Origin: Cyrtodaria siliqua
Lineage: Eukaryota > Mollusca > Bivalvia > Adapedonta > Hiatellidae
Direction of reading: 5' to 3'
Length of the DNA stretch: 64,000 bases
Assembly (NCBI GenBank): GCA_037043455.1
Contig: JAWPHD010001433.1
Coordinates: 1-64,000, forward strand
Shown here in pieces: positions 37,001 to 50,600 of this stretch. The notes under the pieces are model-generated. The model searched no databases and was not told the origin of the DNA. It saw only the letters and a program-made list of their open reading frames with translations. A program made the translations under genes and the position numbers. Every line of letters begins with the position of its first letter. Within the stretch, counting starts at the first letter, position 1.

Positions 37001-40000
37001 TAGTAGATGTACGCGAAAATCAGATACACATCGATATGTCTCTGGCCCCAATAGAGGTAAGCATAAACGTGTTTATGGTCCCAATCAAGGGCAGTCACTA
37101 TAGTTAGAGTGCATACTACTCATTATTTCTAAAAAGTAATGAATAAATAGTTTATACTTAACATTAACAATAAATTTAGTTACTGTATATCTGGTATTTG
37201 CGAGAGTTTAATTTTCGCTAATATTCTTGAAATCCAGAACTCACGAATAATGAACTCTAAAGAGTATCCGAAAGCTTGATCGTCCGAAATTAAGCAAATT
37301 TAAATTATCAATTGATCAGTAGGTATATGTACTTGTACAAGCAAGAAACGTTTTATCCTAAAGAGTGGTTAGCTAATACTTACTTATTCTAATACTTATT
37401 TTACATTGATTTCATTTCAAGTAAAAATTATGTCTATACTGTTAAAATACTTTTTAAAATTATTAATTTTAATAAATGTGTTGAATCGAGGCTATTGAAT
37501 AAGTTTATCGTGCAGCATTTCAAAAATGCAATTTTTATATTCCGTTTAATGGTAATCATATTTTTAAACATCAGTCAGCAAAAAAGAAAAAGCATGTTCA
37601 GTACAATCAATAAAATCTTTACAATTATTTTCACACGTTGTATCACTTAGTATATAATAGGGTAATTGATGTGCCTCCGCTATAAACAGGACTCTGATAG
37701 TGGAAGTAGTCTGAATTAATGGATTAAGTGTTAAATACACGTATCAGGGAAAACCTGATGAAATAAACAAAAATCAACAATAAACAGCAAAAAAAAAAAA
37801 ATTATTTGTAAGCTAATATGATTATTTACATTTGGCTTGAACGCAAGTTCATGAACACGTGAATAAATCAGAGACCCAATGATTCGTGAACTTAAGATCA
37901 AGCGGAAATAATGTGATCTACAGTATATGACTTTTAGAATCCTTAAAATTTGGTATGAAAGTTGTAATGTGTATTTCAAATTATGTTACTATGCCATAGC
38001 TATATATTGTTTGTAATTGATATTGTTTGAACATCGTTTACATGAAAGATTTGTGTGGTAAAGTAGTTTTCTCTTTTCAGGAATCTTATGCAATGTTACA
38101 GGACTTTGGTGTGACTATACCTAAAGAAGAAAATGACAAAATTGATTCACTCAAATACTCATTCGAGAAATTGATGGGCATGTCTGTATGTATAATTGTT
38201 CCTGTAAATTTATGTATTTCTACATGGCATTGACACATTTTTAAGGAGATCAAAAGTTTGAGCCTCATTAGAACGCATCCGTGGCTGAGAGGGTTAAGAC
38301 ATATGCATTTTAAAACCTTACCTCTAACTCCTGCGGGTTCGAAACCCACTGGGAACTTGAATTGTGAGAAAGTGTCGATTCTTGCGTATGGCGGGAGGTA
38401 TACAGTACTGGTTCTACCCATGAAAATGGGTGGTCTGCCTCTACCACAAAATAAATTGACTGTCATATATGGCGTAAAATGTGCTAAAATGACTTAAAAC
38501 ACCATTTAAACATCAAACAAACGACCCAGGAAAAAGTGGGTAACCTGTCTCCAACACTAAAAAAATAGGTCAACATACATAGTCGAACATGTTCTGAAAA
38601 ATTACATTAAAACACCATTCAATCAATCACCGGGTTACTTCGGTATGACTTTGAACAAGACACTTCCTCTAGCTGTTTCCATCAGATGGGGACGTAAACC
38701 AGGCTGTCCTATGTATCAGAGTCCATCCTCTAAACAAGTTTAGGAAACATTGAAATCGTTATAATAGTAAACTATAGGGCAGTTTCCCCGAATCCTATTA
38801 ACCCTTTTCCCCTATTTCTGTCAACAACTATTCCAGAATGAATTTGACAGTTAACTACAGTCAGTCTCTCAATAGTGTTACTTGTACTTGACCAAAGGTC
38901 AGACGAACCCATGAAATTGTTTTTTGAGTGATACCGTGGTCAAAGGGTTAATGGCGTGGCATTGTAAACCTTCTCGCCTCTCACTGCTGCGAGTTCGAAT
39001 CCTACTGGGAGCTCAACTTGAAAGTGAGAAAGTGTTGATTCTTGCGGATGGCCAGAGGTATACAGTACTGGTTATACCCACGCTTTCACAAAGTGAAGTG
39101 GGGGCTATCTAGAAATCATGTCCATTCTGTTACACATTTTTGTCCCATGGCATCGTGTATCACATTTTTGTCCCATCATATCCCGTTGCGTAACACATTT
39201 TTATGCCCCCACAGAGAGGCATATAGTAATAGCACTGTACGTGCGTGCGTCCGAAATCGTGTCTCAGCCATCCCTCGGAAACTTCTGAAGGAATCTTCGT
39301 CAAACTTTACAAAAATGTTCATCACAATGAGAAGGTGTGTTGCACGCAAGTATCATTACTGTGTCTCAAAGGTCAAGGTCACACTTGGAGGTCAAATGTA
39401 AAAAAATTTGTGAACAATTCATGTCTCAGCCATTACTTGGAAACTACTGAAGGAAGCTGCATCAAACTTCACACAAATGTTCATCACATTAAAAAAGTGT
39501 GTTGGGCGCAAGAATCATGTCCGTGTCTCAAAGATCACAGTAACACTTGGAGGTCAAATGTAAAAGAATTGTGAAATAATTCTTGTCTCAGCCATTACTT
39601 GGAAACTGGTGAAGGGAGTTGTGTCAAACTTCACACAAATGTTCATCACAATGAGAAGATGTGTCACATGCAAGAATCATGTCAGTGCCTCAAAGGTCAA
39701 GGTCAAAGTTGGAGGTCAAAGGTCAAGAAATCGTTAAAAAAAATCATGTCCCAGCTATTACTTAACTACTGAAGGGAGTTGCGTCAAACTTCACACAAAT
39801 GTTTATCACATTGAGAAGGTGTGCTGCGCTCAAGAATCATGTCAGGGTCTCAAAGGTCAAGATCACAGTTGGAGGTCAAAGGTCATTTTTTTCATGTCTC
39901 GGCAATTAGTCCAAAACTACTGAAGGGAATTGCGTCAAACTTCACACAAATGTAAATATTTCTTGTGTGTTTGTATCCTTTCACAGTATTGCAGATGCTT

Positions 40001-41659
40001 TGAAGTGGGGCATCCATGTCCCATGGACACATATCTTGTTATTACTTGCATTCCTCAAACAGTTTTGAATGGGTTGTTCCCAAACATCATATAAACATAA
40101 CAACTGATGACCCTTTACATCACCCATTGTTGATTGCCTAATTTATTAGCTCTACTGGCCAAGGGCCATCAGAGCTTATGGGATGGTGTGTTGTCCGTCT
40201 TCCATTGTCTGTCGTCCGTCCGTCGTCCATTAACTTTTCTTCAAACGACTTCTCCTCAGAAACCGCATGGCTAATTTTGACCAAACTTCACATGGATGAT
40301 CATTAGATGAATGCTTTTTAGATTTGTTAAAATTAGGTCAGCGCTACATCCAAGATGGCTGTCATTACCATATATGGTCATAACCTTAAAAAATCTTCTT
40401 CTCCAGAACTGCTGGACAGATTTCAACAGTTCTTCTTTTAAAATGATCGCCAATTCCTAGACTATCAAGATTGTTCAAACAAAGTCCCCGGGGTTAAAAA
40501 TGGCAGTGCCACGGGGGTCCAAAGTTTGTATATTGAGGTTTTGCATGTTTTTCATATAGACATACAGGAATTAACTTTAAAAAATCTTCTCTGAAACCAC
40601 AAGGCACAGAGCTCTCATGTATTACATGTAGCATCAGCTTATGGTCCTCTACTAAGTTTGTTCAAATGGTGACCCTGGGGTCAAATTTGTCCCCGCCCGG
40701 GGGGTCACAGTTTTACATAGACTTATATAGGATTTTTTTTTTAAAAATCTTCTTCTCGAAAACTACAAGAGGCAGAGGTTTAATATTTTGCATTTGCTAT
40801 AAGCTTATGGTCCTTTACCAAGTTTGTTCAAATTGTGACCCTCGGGTCACATTTGACCCTGCCCCAAGGGTCACATGTTTTACATAAATGCTTGTATAGG
40901 AAAAAACTGAAATCTTCTTCTCTGGAACTGCAAGAGCCATAGGTTTAATATTTTGCATTTGCTATAACCTTATGGTCCTTTACCAAGTGTGTTCAAATTG
41001 TGACCCTCGGGTCATATTTGGCACCACCGCAGGGGTCACATGTTTTACATAGACTTGTATAGGGAAAAACTTAGAAAATCTTCTCTGAAACAAGAGCCAG
41101 AGGTTTAATATTTTGCATTTACTATAAGATTATGGTCCTTTACCAAGTTTGTTCAAATGGTGAGCCTGAGGTCACATTTGGCAACGCCCCGGGGGTCACA
41201 GTTTTACATAGACTTATATAGGAAAACATTTAAAAACAATTCTTCTGAAACTACAAGAGCCAGAGGTTTAATATATTGCATTTACTATTTACCAAGTTTG
41301 TTCAAATGGTGACCCCGTCCAAAGGGTCACATGTTTTACATAGACATGTATAGGGAAAATTTAAAAAAATCTTCTTCTCTGAAACTGCAAGAGCCAGAGG
41401 TTTAATATTTTGCATTTGTTATAAGCTTATGGTCTTCTACCAAGCTTGTTCAAATGGTGACCTTTTGGTCACATTTGGCTCCACCCTGGGGGTCACAGTT
41501 TTACTTAGGCTTGTATAGGGAAAAACTGTTTTTCAATTTTTTATTTTTTTTTAGATTTATTTTTTTTAAAAAAAAACTCAATTTCAATTTTTTTTTTAAT
41601 ATTTTTTTTTTTTTATTTTTTCAATATTTTTTTTTTTTTTAATTTCTTTTTTTTTTTAA

Positions 41660-41690
<31 letters not shown>

Positions 41691-44600
41691 TTAAATATTA
41701 TTATTTTTTTTTTTTTGATTGATTTGAATTTGTTTTAAAATTTGTTAAATTTTTTTCAATTTGTTTTCATTATCTTTTTAATTACTTGACACTTACTTTA
41801 AAATTTCTTGTCGGCGCTACTCATCCTAAATGCCTTGTTGAATTTCGACGAAACTTGGCAGGAAGCATCGGTAAGATGTCTAGTTGTGCATATCACTCTT
41901 TTGTTCCAGTTCGCTGATTTTTGACGGAGTTATGGCCCTTTGACATTTTTAGCTCTACTGATCAGAGATCAGCAGAGCTTAAGATGTGGTGCGCTGTCCG
42001 TCTGTCTGTCCGTAAACTTTTATTTGTAGCGACAACTCCTCTGAAACTACTGGATGGATATTCATGAAACTTTACAGAAATGTTGCCCATATAGTCTAGT
42101 TGATCCTAGCAAAAATTCATGTTGATGTGAAATCCAAGATGGCCGCCAAAGCTAAAATTAGAGTTTTAAAGTTTGTAGCGACTACTTCTTGAAAACTATA
42201 AGTGATATTGATATGGGACTTTTTCTAAAATGATCAGCATGACATGATGTTGATCCTTGTCAAAAATCGTTTTGATTCAACGTTAAACATGGCTGCCAGC
42301 GGCCATCTTTGTTTACATAGAGTTATATAGTAAAAACTTGTAGCGACTACTCCTCTGAAGCTACTTGACGGATTTTCATGAAACTTTACAGGAATGTTGC
42401 TCTTGATGTATAATTGATCCTAGCAAAATTTCAGATCTGCCAGAAATTCAACATGGCCGTCACAGCTAAAAATAGATTTTTAAAAAATAAGTTTGTAGCG
42501 ACTACTCCTTGAAAACTATAAGTGATATTGATATGGGACTTTTTCTAAAATGATCAGCATGACATGATGTTGATCCTTGTGGAAAATTATTTTGATTCGA
42601 CGTTAAACATGGCTGCCAGTGGCCATCTTTGGTTACATAGAGTTATATAGTAAAAACTTGTAGCGACTACTCCTCTGAAACTACTTGACGGATGTTCATG
42701 AAACTTCACAGGAATGTTGCTCTTGATGTCTAGTTGATCCTAGAAAAATTTCAGGTCGGCCGGAAATTCAAGATGGCCGCCACAGCTAAAAATAGATTTT
42801 TAAAAAATAAGTTTGTAGCGACTACTTCTTCAAAACTATAAGAGATATTGATATGGGACTTTTTCTAAAATGATCAGTATGACATGATGTTGGTCCTTGT
42901 TGAAAATCGTTTTGATTTGACGTTAAACATGGCTACCAGTGGCCATCTTTGTTTACATTGAGTTATATAATGAAAACTTGTAACGACTACTCCTCTGAAA
43001 CTACTTGACTGATTTTCATGAAACTTCACAGGAATGTTGCTCTTAATGTCTAATTGATCCTAGCAAAATTTCAGGTCGGCCGGAAATTCAAGATGGCCGC
43101 CACGTTTAAAAATAGATTTTCAAAAAACAAGTCTGTAGCGACTACTTCCTGAAATCAAAATCAATCGGTAGAGCTTCAAGGTCATTGACCTCTTGTTATT
43201 TTAAATTTCTTGTCGGCACTACTCCTCTTAAATGGCTTGTTGGATTTCTACAAAATTTGGCAGGAAGCCTCAGTATGATGTCTAGTTGTGCAAAGCGCGG
43301 TATATCATTGAAATCTTGGACAATTTCGAAAAACAGCTAAATCTTGTTAGTAATAACAAAGTTATGGCCCTTGATTTGTTGAAAAATGCTATATTGTATT
43401 TTCCTTTGTTAAATCTATAGGAGAAGAGAGGTTTATCTAGCTATATCTATCTAAATCTATAAGAGCTGTTTTAGCAAGTAGAGGGCCCTCTTGGGCCTCT
43501 TGTTATAGAATTATGGCCCTTTGTTTGACTTAGAATTTGAGCAGGGGTATTCATCACCTTCAGTTCTAGTTCTACCCAGGAACATTCCGTGGTCCTGCCT
43601 TAATTCCATTAAACGATGAGAAAGCTTATATTAACAGGATTTTATAATGGATATTTCGACAATAAAACGTGTAAAAACATATTTTGCTGAAAAAAATGTG
43701 ATAACCTGTTTACTTTTTACTTACTTACAATATGCAAACTTTTTAAGCGGAAATTAAGGTTTTATTTCATACCCCAGCCAACCCTGTTTTACCTTCCTGG
43801 AGAAGGGGTTGGATGGGGTATCAAAGTTAATACTCGGACCACGTAATGATATGTGGGTAGTCACCTCTACCACATAAATCGACCATCATACATAGCCTAA
43901 AATGTGCTGAAAATGTGCTGAAAATGACACTAAACACCAAACAAAGCAATTATTTTTGTCCGTCGTTTTCCATATTTCATCATTCATAATCTAATTATTG
44001 TGAACACGGTAACTTTAGTAAATGGTGTCAGATGTTCACCAAATTTGATTTGAATGTTTTCCAACAGATGCTTATTAGATTGGCTGATGTTGTTTGGCAG
44101 ATGAGCATTCCTGCAGTGCGAAACTAGAGGTTTCAGGAAAATGACTTTATTTAGAAATGAGATATTGGAACGAAACTTGGTTGCAGGTAGCTTTTATTGC
44201 ATTTGAGATCACTTGGGATCAAGGTGGTTGTTACTAAAAATAGAAAAATAGTTTCTGAGCACAAACTTGAGTTAGGAATGAGATACTTGAAAGAAACTGT
44301 ATGCTGCATCTGCTTATATGGAAATGAACCTTGGAATTGCATTTGAAGTCGCTGTTGTCAAGATACTAAAAAAATATAATCAATTTGGGGTGTCAGACTC
44401 GCTAATAACTGCAGTTAGGACTGACACAGCATTACAAATGGAAAAATGTGGTTTTTAGCTCTACTGGCCAAGGGCCAGCAGAGCTTATGGGATGCTGTGT
44501 TGTCCGTCGTCCGTCGTCTGTCTGTCTGTCGTCTGTCGTCTGTCGTCCGTTAACTTTTCTTCAAACGACTTCTTCTCAGAAACCGCTTGGCTAATTTTGA

Positions 44601-47600
44601 CCAAACTTCACATGGATGATCCTTAGTTGAATGCTTTTTAGGTTTGTTAAAATTAGGTCAATGCTACATCCAAGATGGCTGCCATTACCATATATGGTCG
44701 AAACATTAAAAAATCTTCTTCTCCAGAACCGCTGGACAGATTTCAACAGTTTTTCTTTTAAAATGATCGCCAACGCCTAGACTATCAAGTTTGTTCAAAT
44801 AAAGTCCCCGGGGTCAAAAATGGCCGTGCCCCGGGGGTCCAAAATTTGTATATTGAGGTTTTGCATGTTTTTCATATAGACATATAGGAAAAAACTTTAA
44901 AAAATCTTCTTCTCTGAAACCACAAGGCACAGAGCTCTCATGTATTACATGTAGCATCAGCTTATGGTCCTCTACTAAGTTTGTTCAAATGGTGACCCTT
45001 GGGTCAAATTTGTCCCCGCCCCGGGGGTCACAGTTTTACATAGACTTATATAGGATTTTTAAAAAAAAAACTAATTCTCGGAAACTACAAGAGCCAGAGG
45101 TTTGATATTTTGCATTTACTATAAGCTTATGGTCCTTTACCAAGTTTGTTCAAATGGTGACCCTCGGGTCACATGTTTTACATAGACATGTATAGGGAAA
45201 AACTTAAAAAATCTTCTTCTCTGAAACTGCAAGAGCCAGAGGTTTAATATTTTGCATTTGCTATAAGCTTGTGGTCCTCTATCAAGTTTGTTCAAATGGT
45301 GACCCAGGGGTCACATTTGGCCCCACCCCGGGGGTCACAGTTTTACATAGGCTTGTATAGGGAAAAACTGAAAAAAATCTTCTTCTCTGGAATCACATGG
45401 CACAGAGCTCTCATGTAATACATGTAGCATCAGCTTATGGTCCTCTACTAAGTTTGTTCAAATGGTGACCCGGGGGTCAAATTTGTCCCCGCCCCGAGGG
45501 TCACAGTTTTACATAGACTTATATAGGATTTTTTTTTTAAAAATCTTCTTATCGCCAACTACAAGAGTCAGAGGTTTGATATGTTACATTTATTATAAGC
45601 TTATGGTCCTTTACCAAGTTTGTTCAAATAGTGACAATAGTGACCCTGGGGTCACATTTGGTCCCGCCCCAAGGGTCACATGTTTTACATAGACATGTAT
45701 AGGGAAAAACTTAAAAAATCTTCTTCTCTGAAACTGCAAGAGCCAGAGGTTTAATATTTTGGTGTTGCTATAAGCTTATGGTCCTTTACCTATTTTGTTC
45801 AAATGGGGACCCTGGGGTCACATCTGGCCCTGCCCCGGGGATTCACAGTTTTACATAAATGCTTGTAGAGGGAAAAACTGAAGAAAAAAAATCTTCTCTG
45901 GAACTGCAAGAGCCAGAGGTTTAATATTTTGCATTTGCTAAAAGCTTATGGTCCTTTACCAAGTTTGTTCAAATGGTGACCCTGGGGTCACATTTGGCCC
46001 CGCCCCAAGGGTCACATGTTTTACATAGACATGTATAGGGAAAAACTTAAAAAATCTTCTTCTCTGAAACTGCAAGAGCCAGAGGTTTAATATTTTGCTG
46101 TTGCTATAAGCTTATGGTCCTTTACCAATTTTGTTCAAATGGGGACCCTGGGGTCACATCTGGCCCCGCCCCGGGGTTCACAGTTTTACATAATTGCTTG
46201 TATAGGGAAAAACTGAAAAAAATCTTCTTCTCTGGAACTGCAAGAGCCAGAGGTTTAATATTTTGCATTTGCTGTAAGTTTATGGTCCTTTACCAAGTTT
46301 GTTCAAATGGTAACCCTCGGGTCACATGTTTTACATAGACATGTATAGAGATTTTTTTTTTTGAATTATTTTTTTTTAAATATTTTTTTTGAATTTTTTT
46401 TTGAATTTTTTTGAATTTTTTTTTTTGAAATATCTTCTCTTTTTTTTTTTAAAGTTTTGCAATTTATTTTTCTTTTTGCAATTTTGAATTTTTTTTTGGC
46501 ATTTTTTTTGCATTTTTTTTGCAATTTTTTTTTTGCATTTTTAGCTCTATGTTCGACCAGTCGGACCAGTAACAGAGGTGTTCTTGATTTAGTTAAACAT
46601 GCTATATGTTGCCTCATTGATACGGTTGGGCCTTCATTTTTCATCTGATCTTTACCAAACTTTACCAGATTCTTTAGTTATGGCCTTTGATTTAGTTAAA
46701 AAGCTGTTTTTTGCCCGAAACTTTCAAAAAAACGTAAATGGCAGTCACTCACTTCATTAATGTTATAAGAGCCATGTTAGCCAGTAGAGCGTCCACAGGC
46801 CCTCTTGGGCCTCTTGTTGTGGAATTACATGTCTCTTGTTTGTTGACCTTGATTAAGTAAATATGTGTGTGTCCTGTCCATAATTTCTAAACCTTGTCAG
46901 GTATTGAGGTAGCCAACAGATAATGAGGTAGCCAAGATAGTTATTTTCTGCCACGACTTAAGTGGCATCCTAAAACCACGCAATTTAATGAGCATGATAA
47001 AATGATAAGAAATTGAGGGAATTCTACCTCTCTTCCAGGATAGGCAGTGACCATATTCCTGCCCGGGAACCATGCGAGCAGTGTTTAAAGCTGTATTTCA
47101 ATTTTTTCTATTGGGAACACTCTCCGTCCGTTGTCCGTCGTCCGTCATCCGTTGTCTGTCGTCCGTCATCTGTTGTCTGTCGTCGGCGTTAACTTTTCTT
47201 CAAATGACTTCTCAGAAACCGCTTGGCCAATTTTGACCAAACTTCACTTTGATGATCCAAGTCCCCGGGGTTAAAAATTGTCGTGCCACGGGGGTCCAAA
47301 GTTTGTATATTGAGATTTTACATGTTTTTCATATAGACATATAAGAAAAAACTTTAAAAAATCATTTTCTCTGAAACCACAAAGCAAAGAGCTCTCATGT
47401 ATTACATGTAGCATCAGCTAATCGTCCTCTACTAATTTTGTTCAAATGGTGACCGTGGGGTCTAATTTGGCCCCGCCCCGGGGGTCACAGTTTTACATAG
47501 ACTTATATAGGATTTTTTTTTAAAATATATTCTCTGAAACTACAAGAGCCAGATGTTTAATATTTTGCATTCACTATAAGATTATGGTCCTTTACCAAGT

Positions 47601-50600
47601 TTGTTCAGATGGTGACCCTGGGGTCATATTTGGCACCACCGCAGGGGTCACATGTTTTACATAGACTTGTATAGGGAAAAACTTAGAAAATCTTCTCTGA
47701 AACAAGAGCCAGAGGTTTAATATTTTGCATTTACTATAAGATTATGGTCCTTTACCAAGTTTGTTCAAATGGTGAGCCTGAGGTCACATTTGGCAACGCC
47801 CCGGGGGTCACAGTTTTACATAGACTTATATAGGAAAACATTTAAAAACAATTCTTCTGAAACTACAAGAGCCAGAGGTTTAATATATTGCATTTACTAT
47901 TTACCAAGTTTGTTCAAATGGTGACCCTGGGGTCACATTTGGCCCCGCCCAGGGTTCAAAGTTTTACATAAGCTTGTATAGGGAAAAACATAAAAAATCT
48001 TCTTCTCTGGAACTGCAAGAGCCAGATGTTTAATGTTTGCATTTACTATAAGCTTATGGTCCTCTACCAAGTTTGTTCAAATAGTGGTGACCCTGGGGTC
48101 AATTTGGCACTGCTCCGGGGTCACAGTTTAACATAGACTTATATAGGATTTTTTTTTTAAAAAAGTCTTCTCTGAACTACAAGAGCCAGAGGTTTAATAT
48201 TTTGCATCACTATAAGATTATGGTCCTTTACCACATTTGTTCAAATGGTGCTTCACCGCAGGGGTCACCTGTTTCACATAGACTTGTATAGGGAAAAACT
48301 TAAAAAATCTTCTTACTCTGAAACTGCAAGAGCCATGTTTAATATTTTGCATTTGCTATAAGCTTATGGTCATTTACCAAGTTTTTTCAAATTGTGACCC
48401 TGGGGTCACATTTGGCTCCGCCCAGGGAGTCACAGTTTTACATAGGCTTGTAAAGGAAAAAACATAAAAAAATCTTCTTTTCTGAAACCACAAAACACAG
48501 AGGTTTAATATTTTGCATTTACTATACTCTTATGGTCCTCTACCACGTTTGCTCAAATGGTGACACTGGGGTCACAGTCACATGTTGTACATAGACTTGT
48601 ACAGGGAAAAGATTAAAAACCTTCTCTAAAACCACAAGGCACACAGCTCTCATATATTACATGTAGCCCTGGGGTCACATTTGGGCCTGCCCCAGGTGTT
48701 ACACTCTAGCACCTTCACATTTCTTGAACAATCTTAACAATCTTAACCAAACTTGCACAGATTGTATATGACCATAAGATTTCGAAGAAGTTCGATAATG
48801 GGCCAGTACTCAGGTGATCGATTTAGGGCCATCTTGGCCCTCTTGTTTCATAATCTAAAAGGATGCAAAAGCTGTATTAGAAAGTGAATATCAGCTCATT
48901 TTTTCAGAACCAAGTTCAAGATGACCTTGTCCGTCTTCAACCCGGATTCAAGACGGAACTGCTAACATCTGTGGAGGTCTTTTACAAAGATGTTGAAGAC
49001 TTTACCCTCAGTTATGATGAGGTGAGTTATTACATGGCTAACATCTGTGGGGGTGTTCTACAAAGATGTTGGAGACTACCCTCAGTTATGATAAGGTGAG
49101 TTATTACACTGCTAACATCTGTGGGGGTGTTCTACAAAGGTGTTGAAGACTTTACCCTCAGTTATGATAAGGTGCATTATTACACTGCTAACATCTGTGG
49201 GGGTGTTCTACAAAGATGTTGGAGACTACCCTCAGTTATGATGAGGTGCGTTATTACACTGCTAGTGGAGGTGTTTTACAAAGATGTTGAAGACTTTACC
49301 CTCACTTATGATGAGGTGCGTTATTACACTGCTAACATCTGCGGAGGTGTTCTACAAAGATGTTGAAGACTTTACCCTCGGTTATGATGAGGTGCGTTAT
49401 TACACTGCTAACATCTGCGGAGGTGTTTTACAACAATGTTGAAGACTTTACCCTCAGTTATGATGAAATGCGTTATTACACTGCTAACATCTGTGGAGGT
49501 GTTTTACAAAGATGTTGAAGACTCTACCCCCAGTTATGATGAGGTGCATTATTACACTGCTAACATCTGCGGAGGTGTTCTACAAAGATGTTGGAGACTA
49601 CCCTCAGTTATGATGAGGTGCATTATTACACTGCTAACATCTGTGGGGGTGTTACACAAAGATGTTGAAGACTTTACCCTCAGTCATGATGAGGTGCGTT
49701 ATTACACTGCTAACATCTGTGGAGGTGTTTTACAAAGATGTTGGAGACTACCCTCAGTTATTATGAGGTGTGTTATTACACTGCTAACATCTGTGGAGGT
49801 GTTTTACAAAGATGTTGAAGACTTTACTCTCAGTTATGATGAGGTGAGTTATTACACTGCTAACATCTGTGGGGGTGTTTTACAAAGATGTTGAAGACTT
49901 TAGCCTCAGCTATGATAAGGTGCATTATTACACTGCTAACATCTGTGGAGGTATTCTACAAAATCCATTCATGACAGCCTTCTCTGAAGGATTACACATC
50001 AGCCACATATATGGATCAATTATTGTTTTGTACAGGCACTCATGGTAACTTTTCTAGTTCCTATTCTTTCATTTAATTTTAAATTGTTTTCACATTTGAT
50101 TTTCTAATCAGCAAGAATTGGGTTGTTGTTTTCAGAATGGGCCAATGGTTGAAGGTATATCTCCAAATGAAGCCAACGATAGACTACAAACGTACCAGGT
50201 AAAGTTATTTTTAAACAAAAAATTATATGAATTTGTTAATTATGACTGTTGACCATTTGCTTCCCTGATATAATTTGCTTTAGTTAGTGTATAGTTAGTG
50301 TAATGTTGTATATAACACAACACGTTTGTTTTTCGTTACCTAAAAAAACTCATTTATTTGTTAATATAAGCACACATGGAAGGTTTTATAAAATACTTGT
50401 GAATATTGTTTTCTGGTATTATACAGTATGTTATCATGGCATTAGCTTGAGTATTGCCTTTCTTATCTCATTGAGCTTTCTCATTTATTGTTTGTTCTAT
50501 GTTACTTGCAGGATTTTCACCAAGAACTACACCAGAATGTTCCTTATCTGCATCTAACATCGTGCAGAATTTCGGGTTACCTATTTTTGACGAAATATAG

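Larger units (their letters stand above)
40145..43503 (+). mobile_element. Hairpin-ended repeat, GGCC subfamily, interrupted copy
   Basis: The 5' end AGCTCTACTGGCC pairs with GGCCATCAGAGCTTATGG. Then come a GTCCGTCC tract, about 165-bp tandem units (TTATGGTCCTTTACCAAG, TTTGTTCAAATGGTGACC, CGGGGGTCACAGTTTTACAT, AAATCTTCTTCTCTGAAA) to about 41520, a T/A-rich tract, a nested GATC-subfamily element, and finally the 3' hairpin GAGGGCCCTCTTGGGCCT followed by CTTGTT. The paralogue at 14491 shows the unfilled site. No ORF is credible. Confidence 0.65.

Noticed and set aside
38086..38466. 126-codon minus-strand ORF over exon 16 and a SINE
   Set aside because: It runs antisense to a supported exon and through a SINE body; no domain pattern.
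41521..41790. Functional poly-T structure
   Set aside because: Plain low complexity inside a repeat, with base calls that may be unreliable; no further signal.
46366..46644. Lys-rich minus-strand ORF
   Set aside because: It is the complement of a T-rich low-complexity tract.
49121..49894. ORFs across the exon 17 array ([19 protein letters not shown] and similar)
   Set aside because: Units of 74 and 76 bp change frame each time. Only the first 114 nt (48908-49021) continue the dynein frame.
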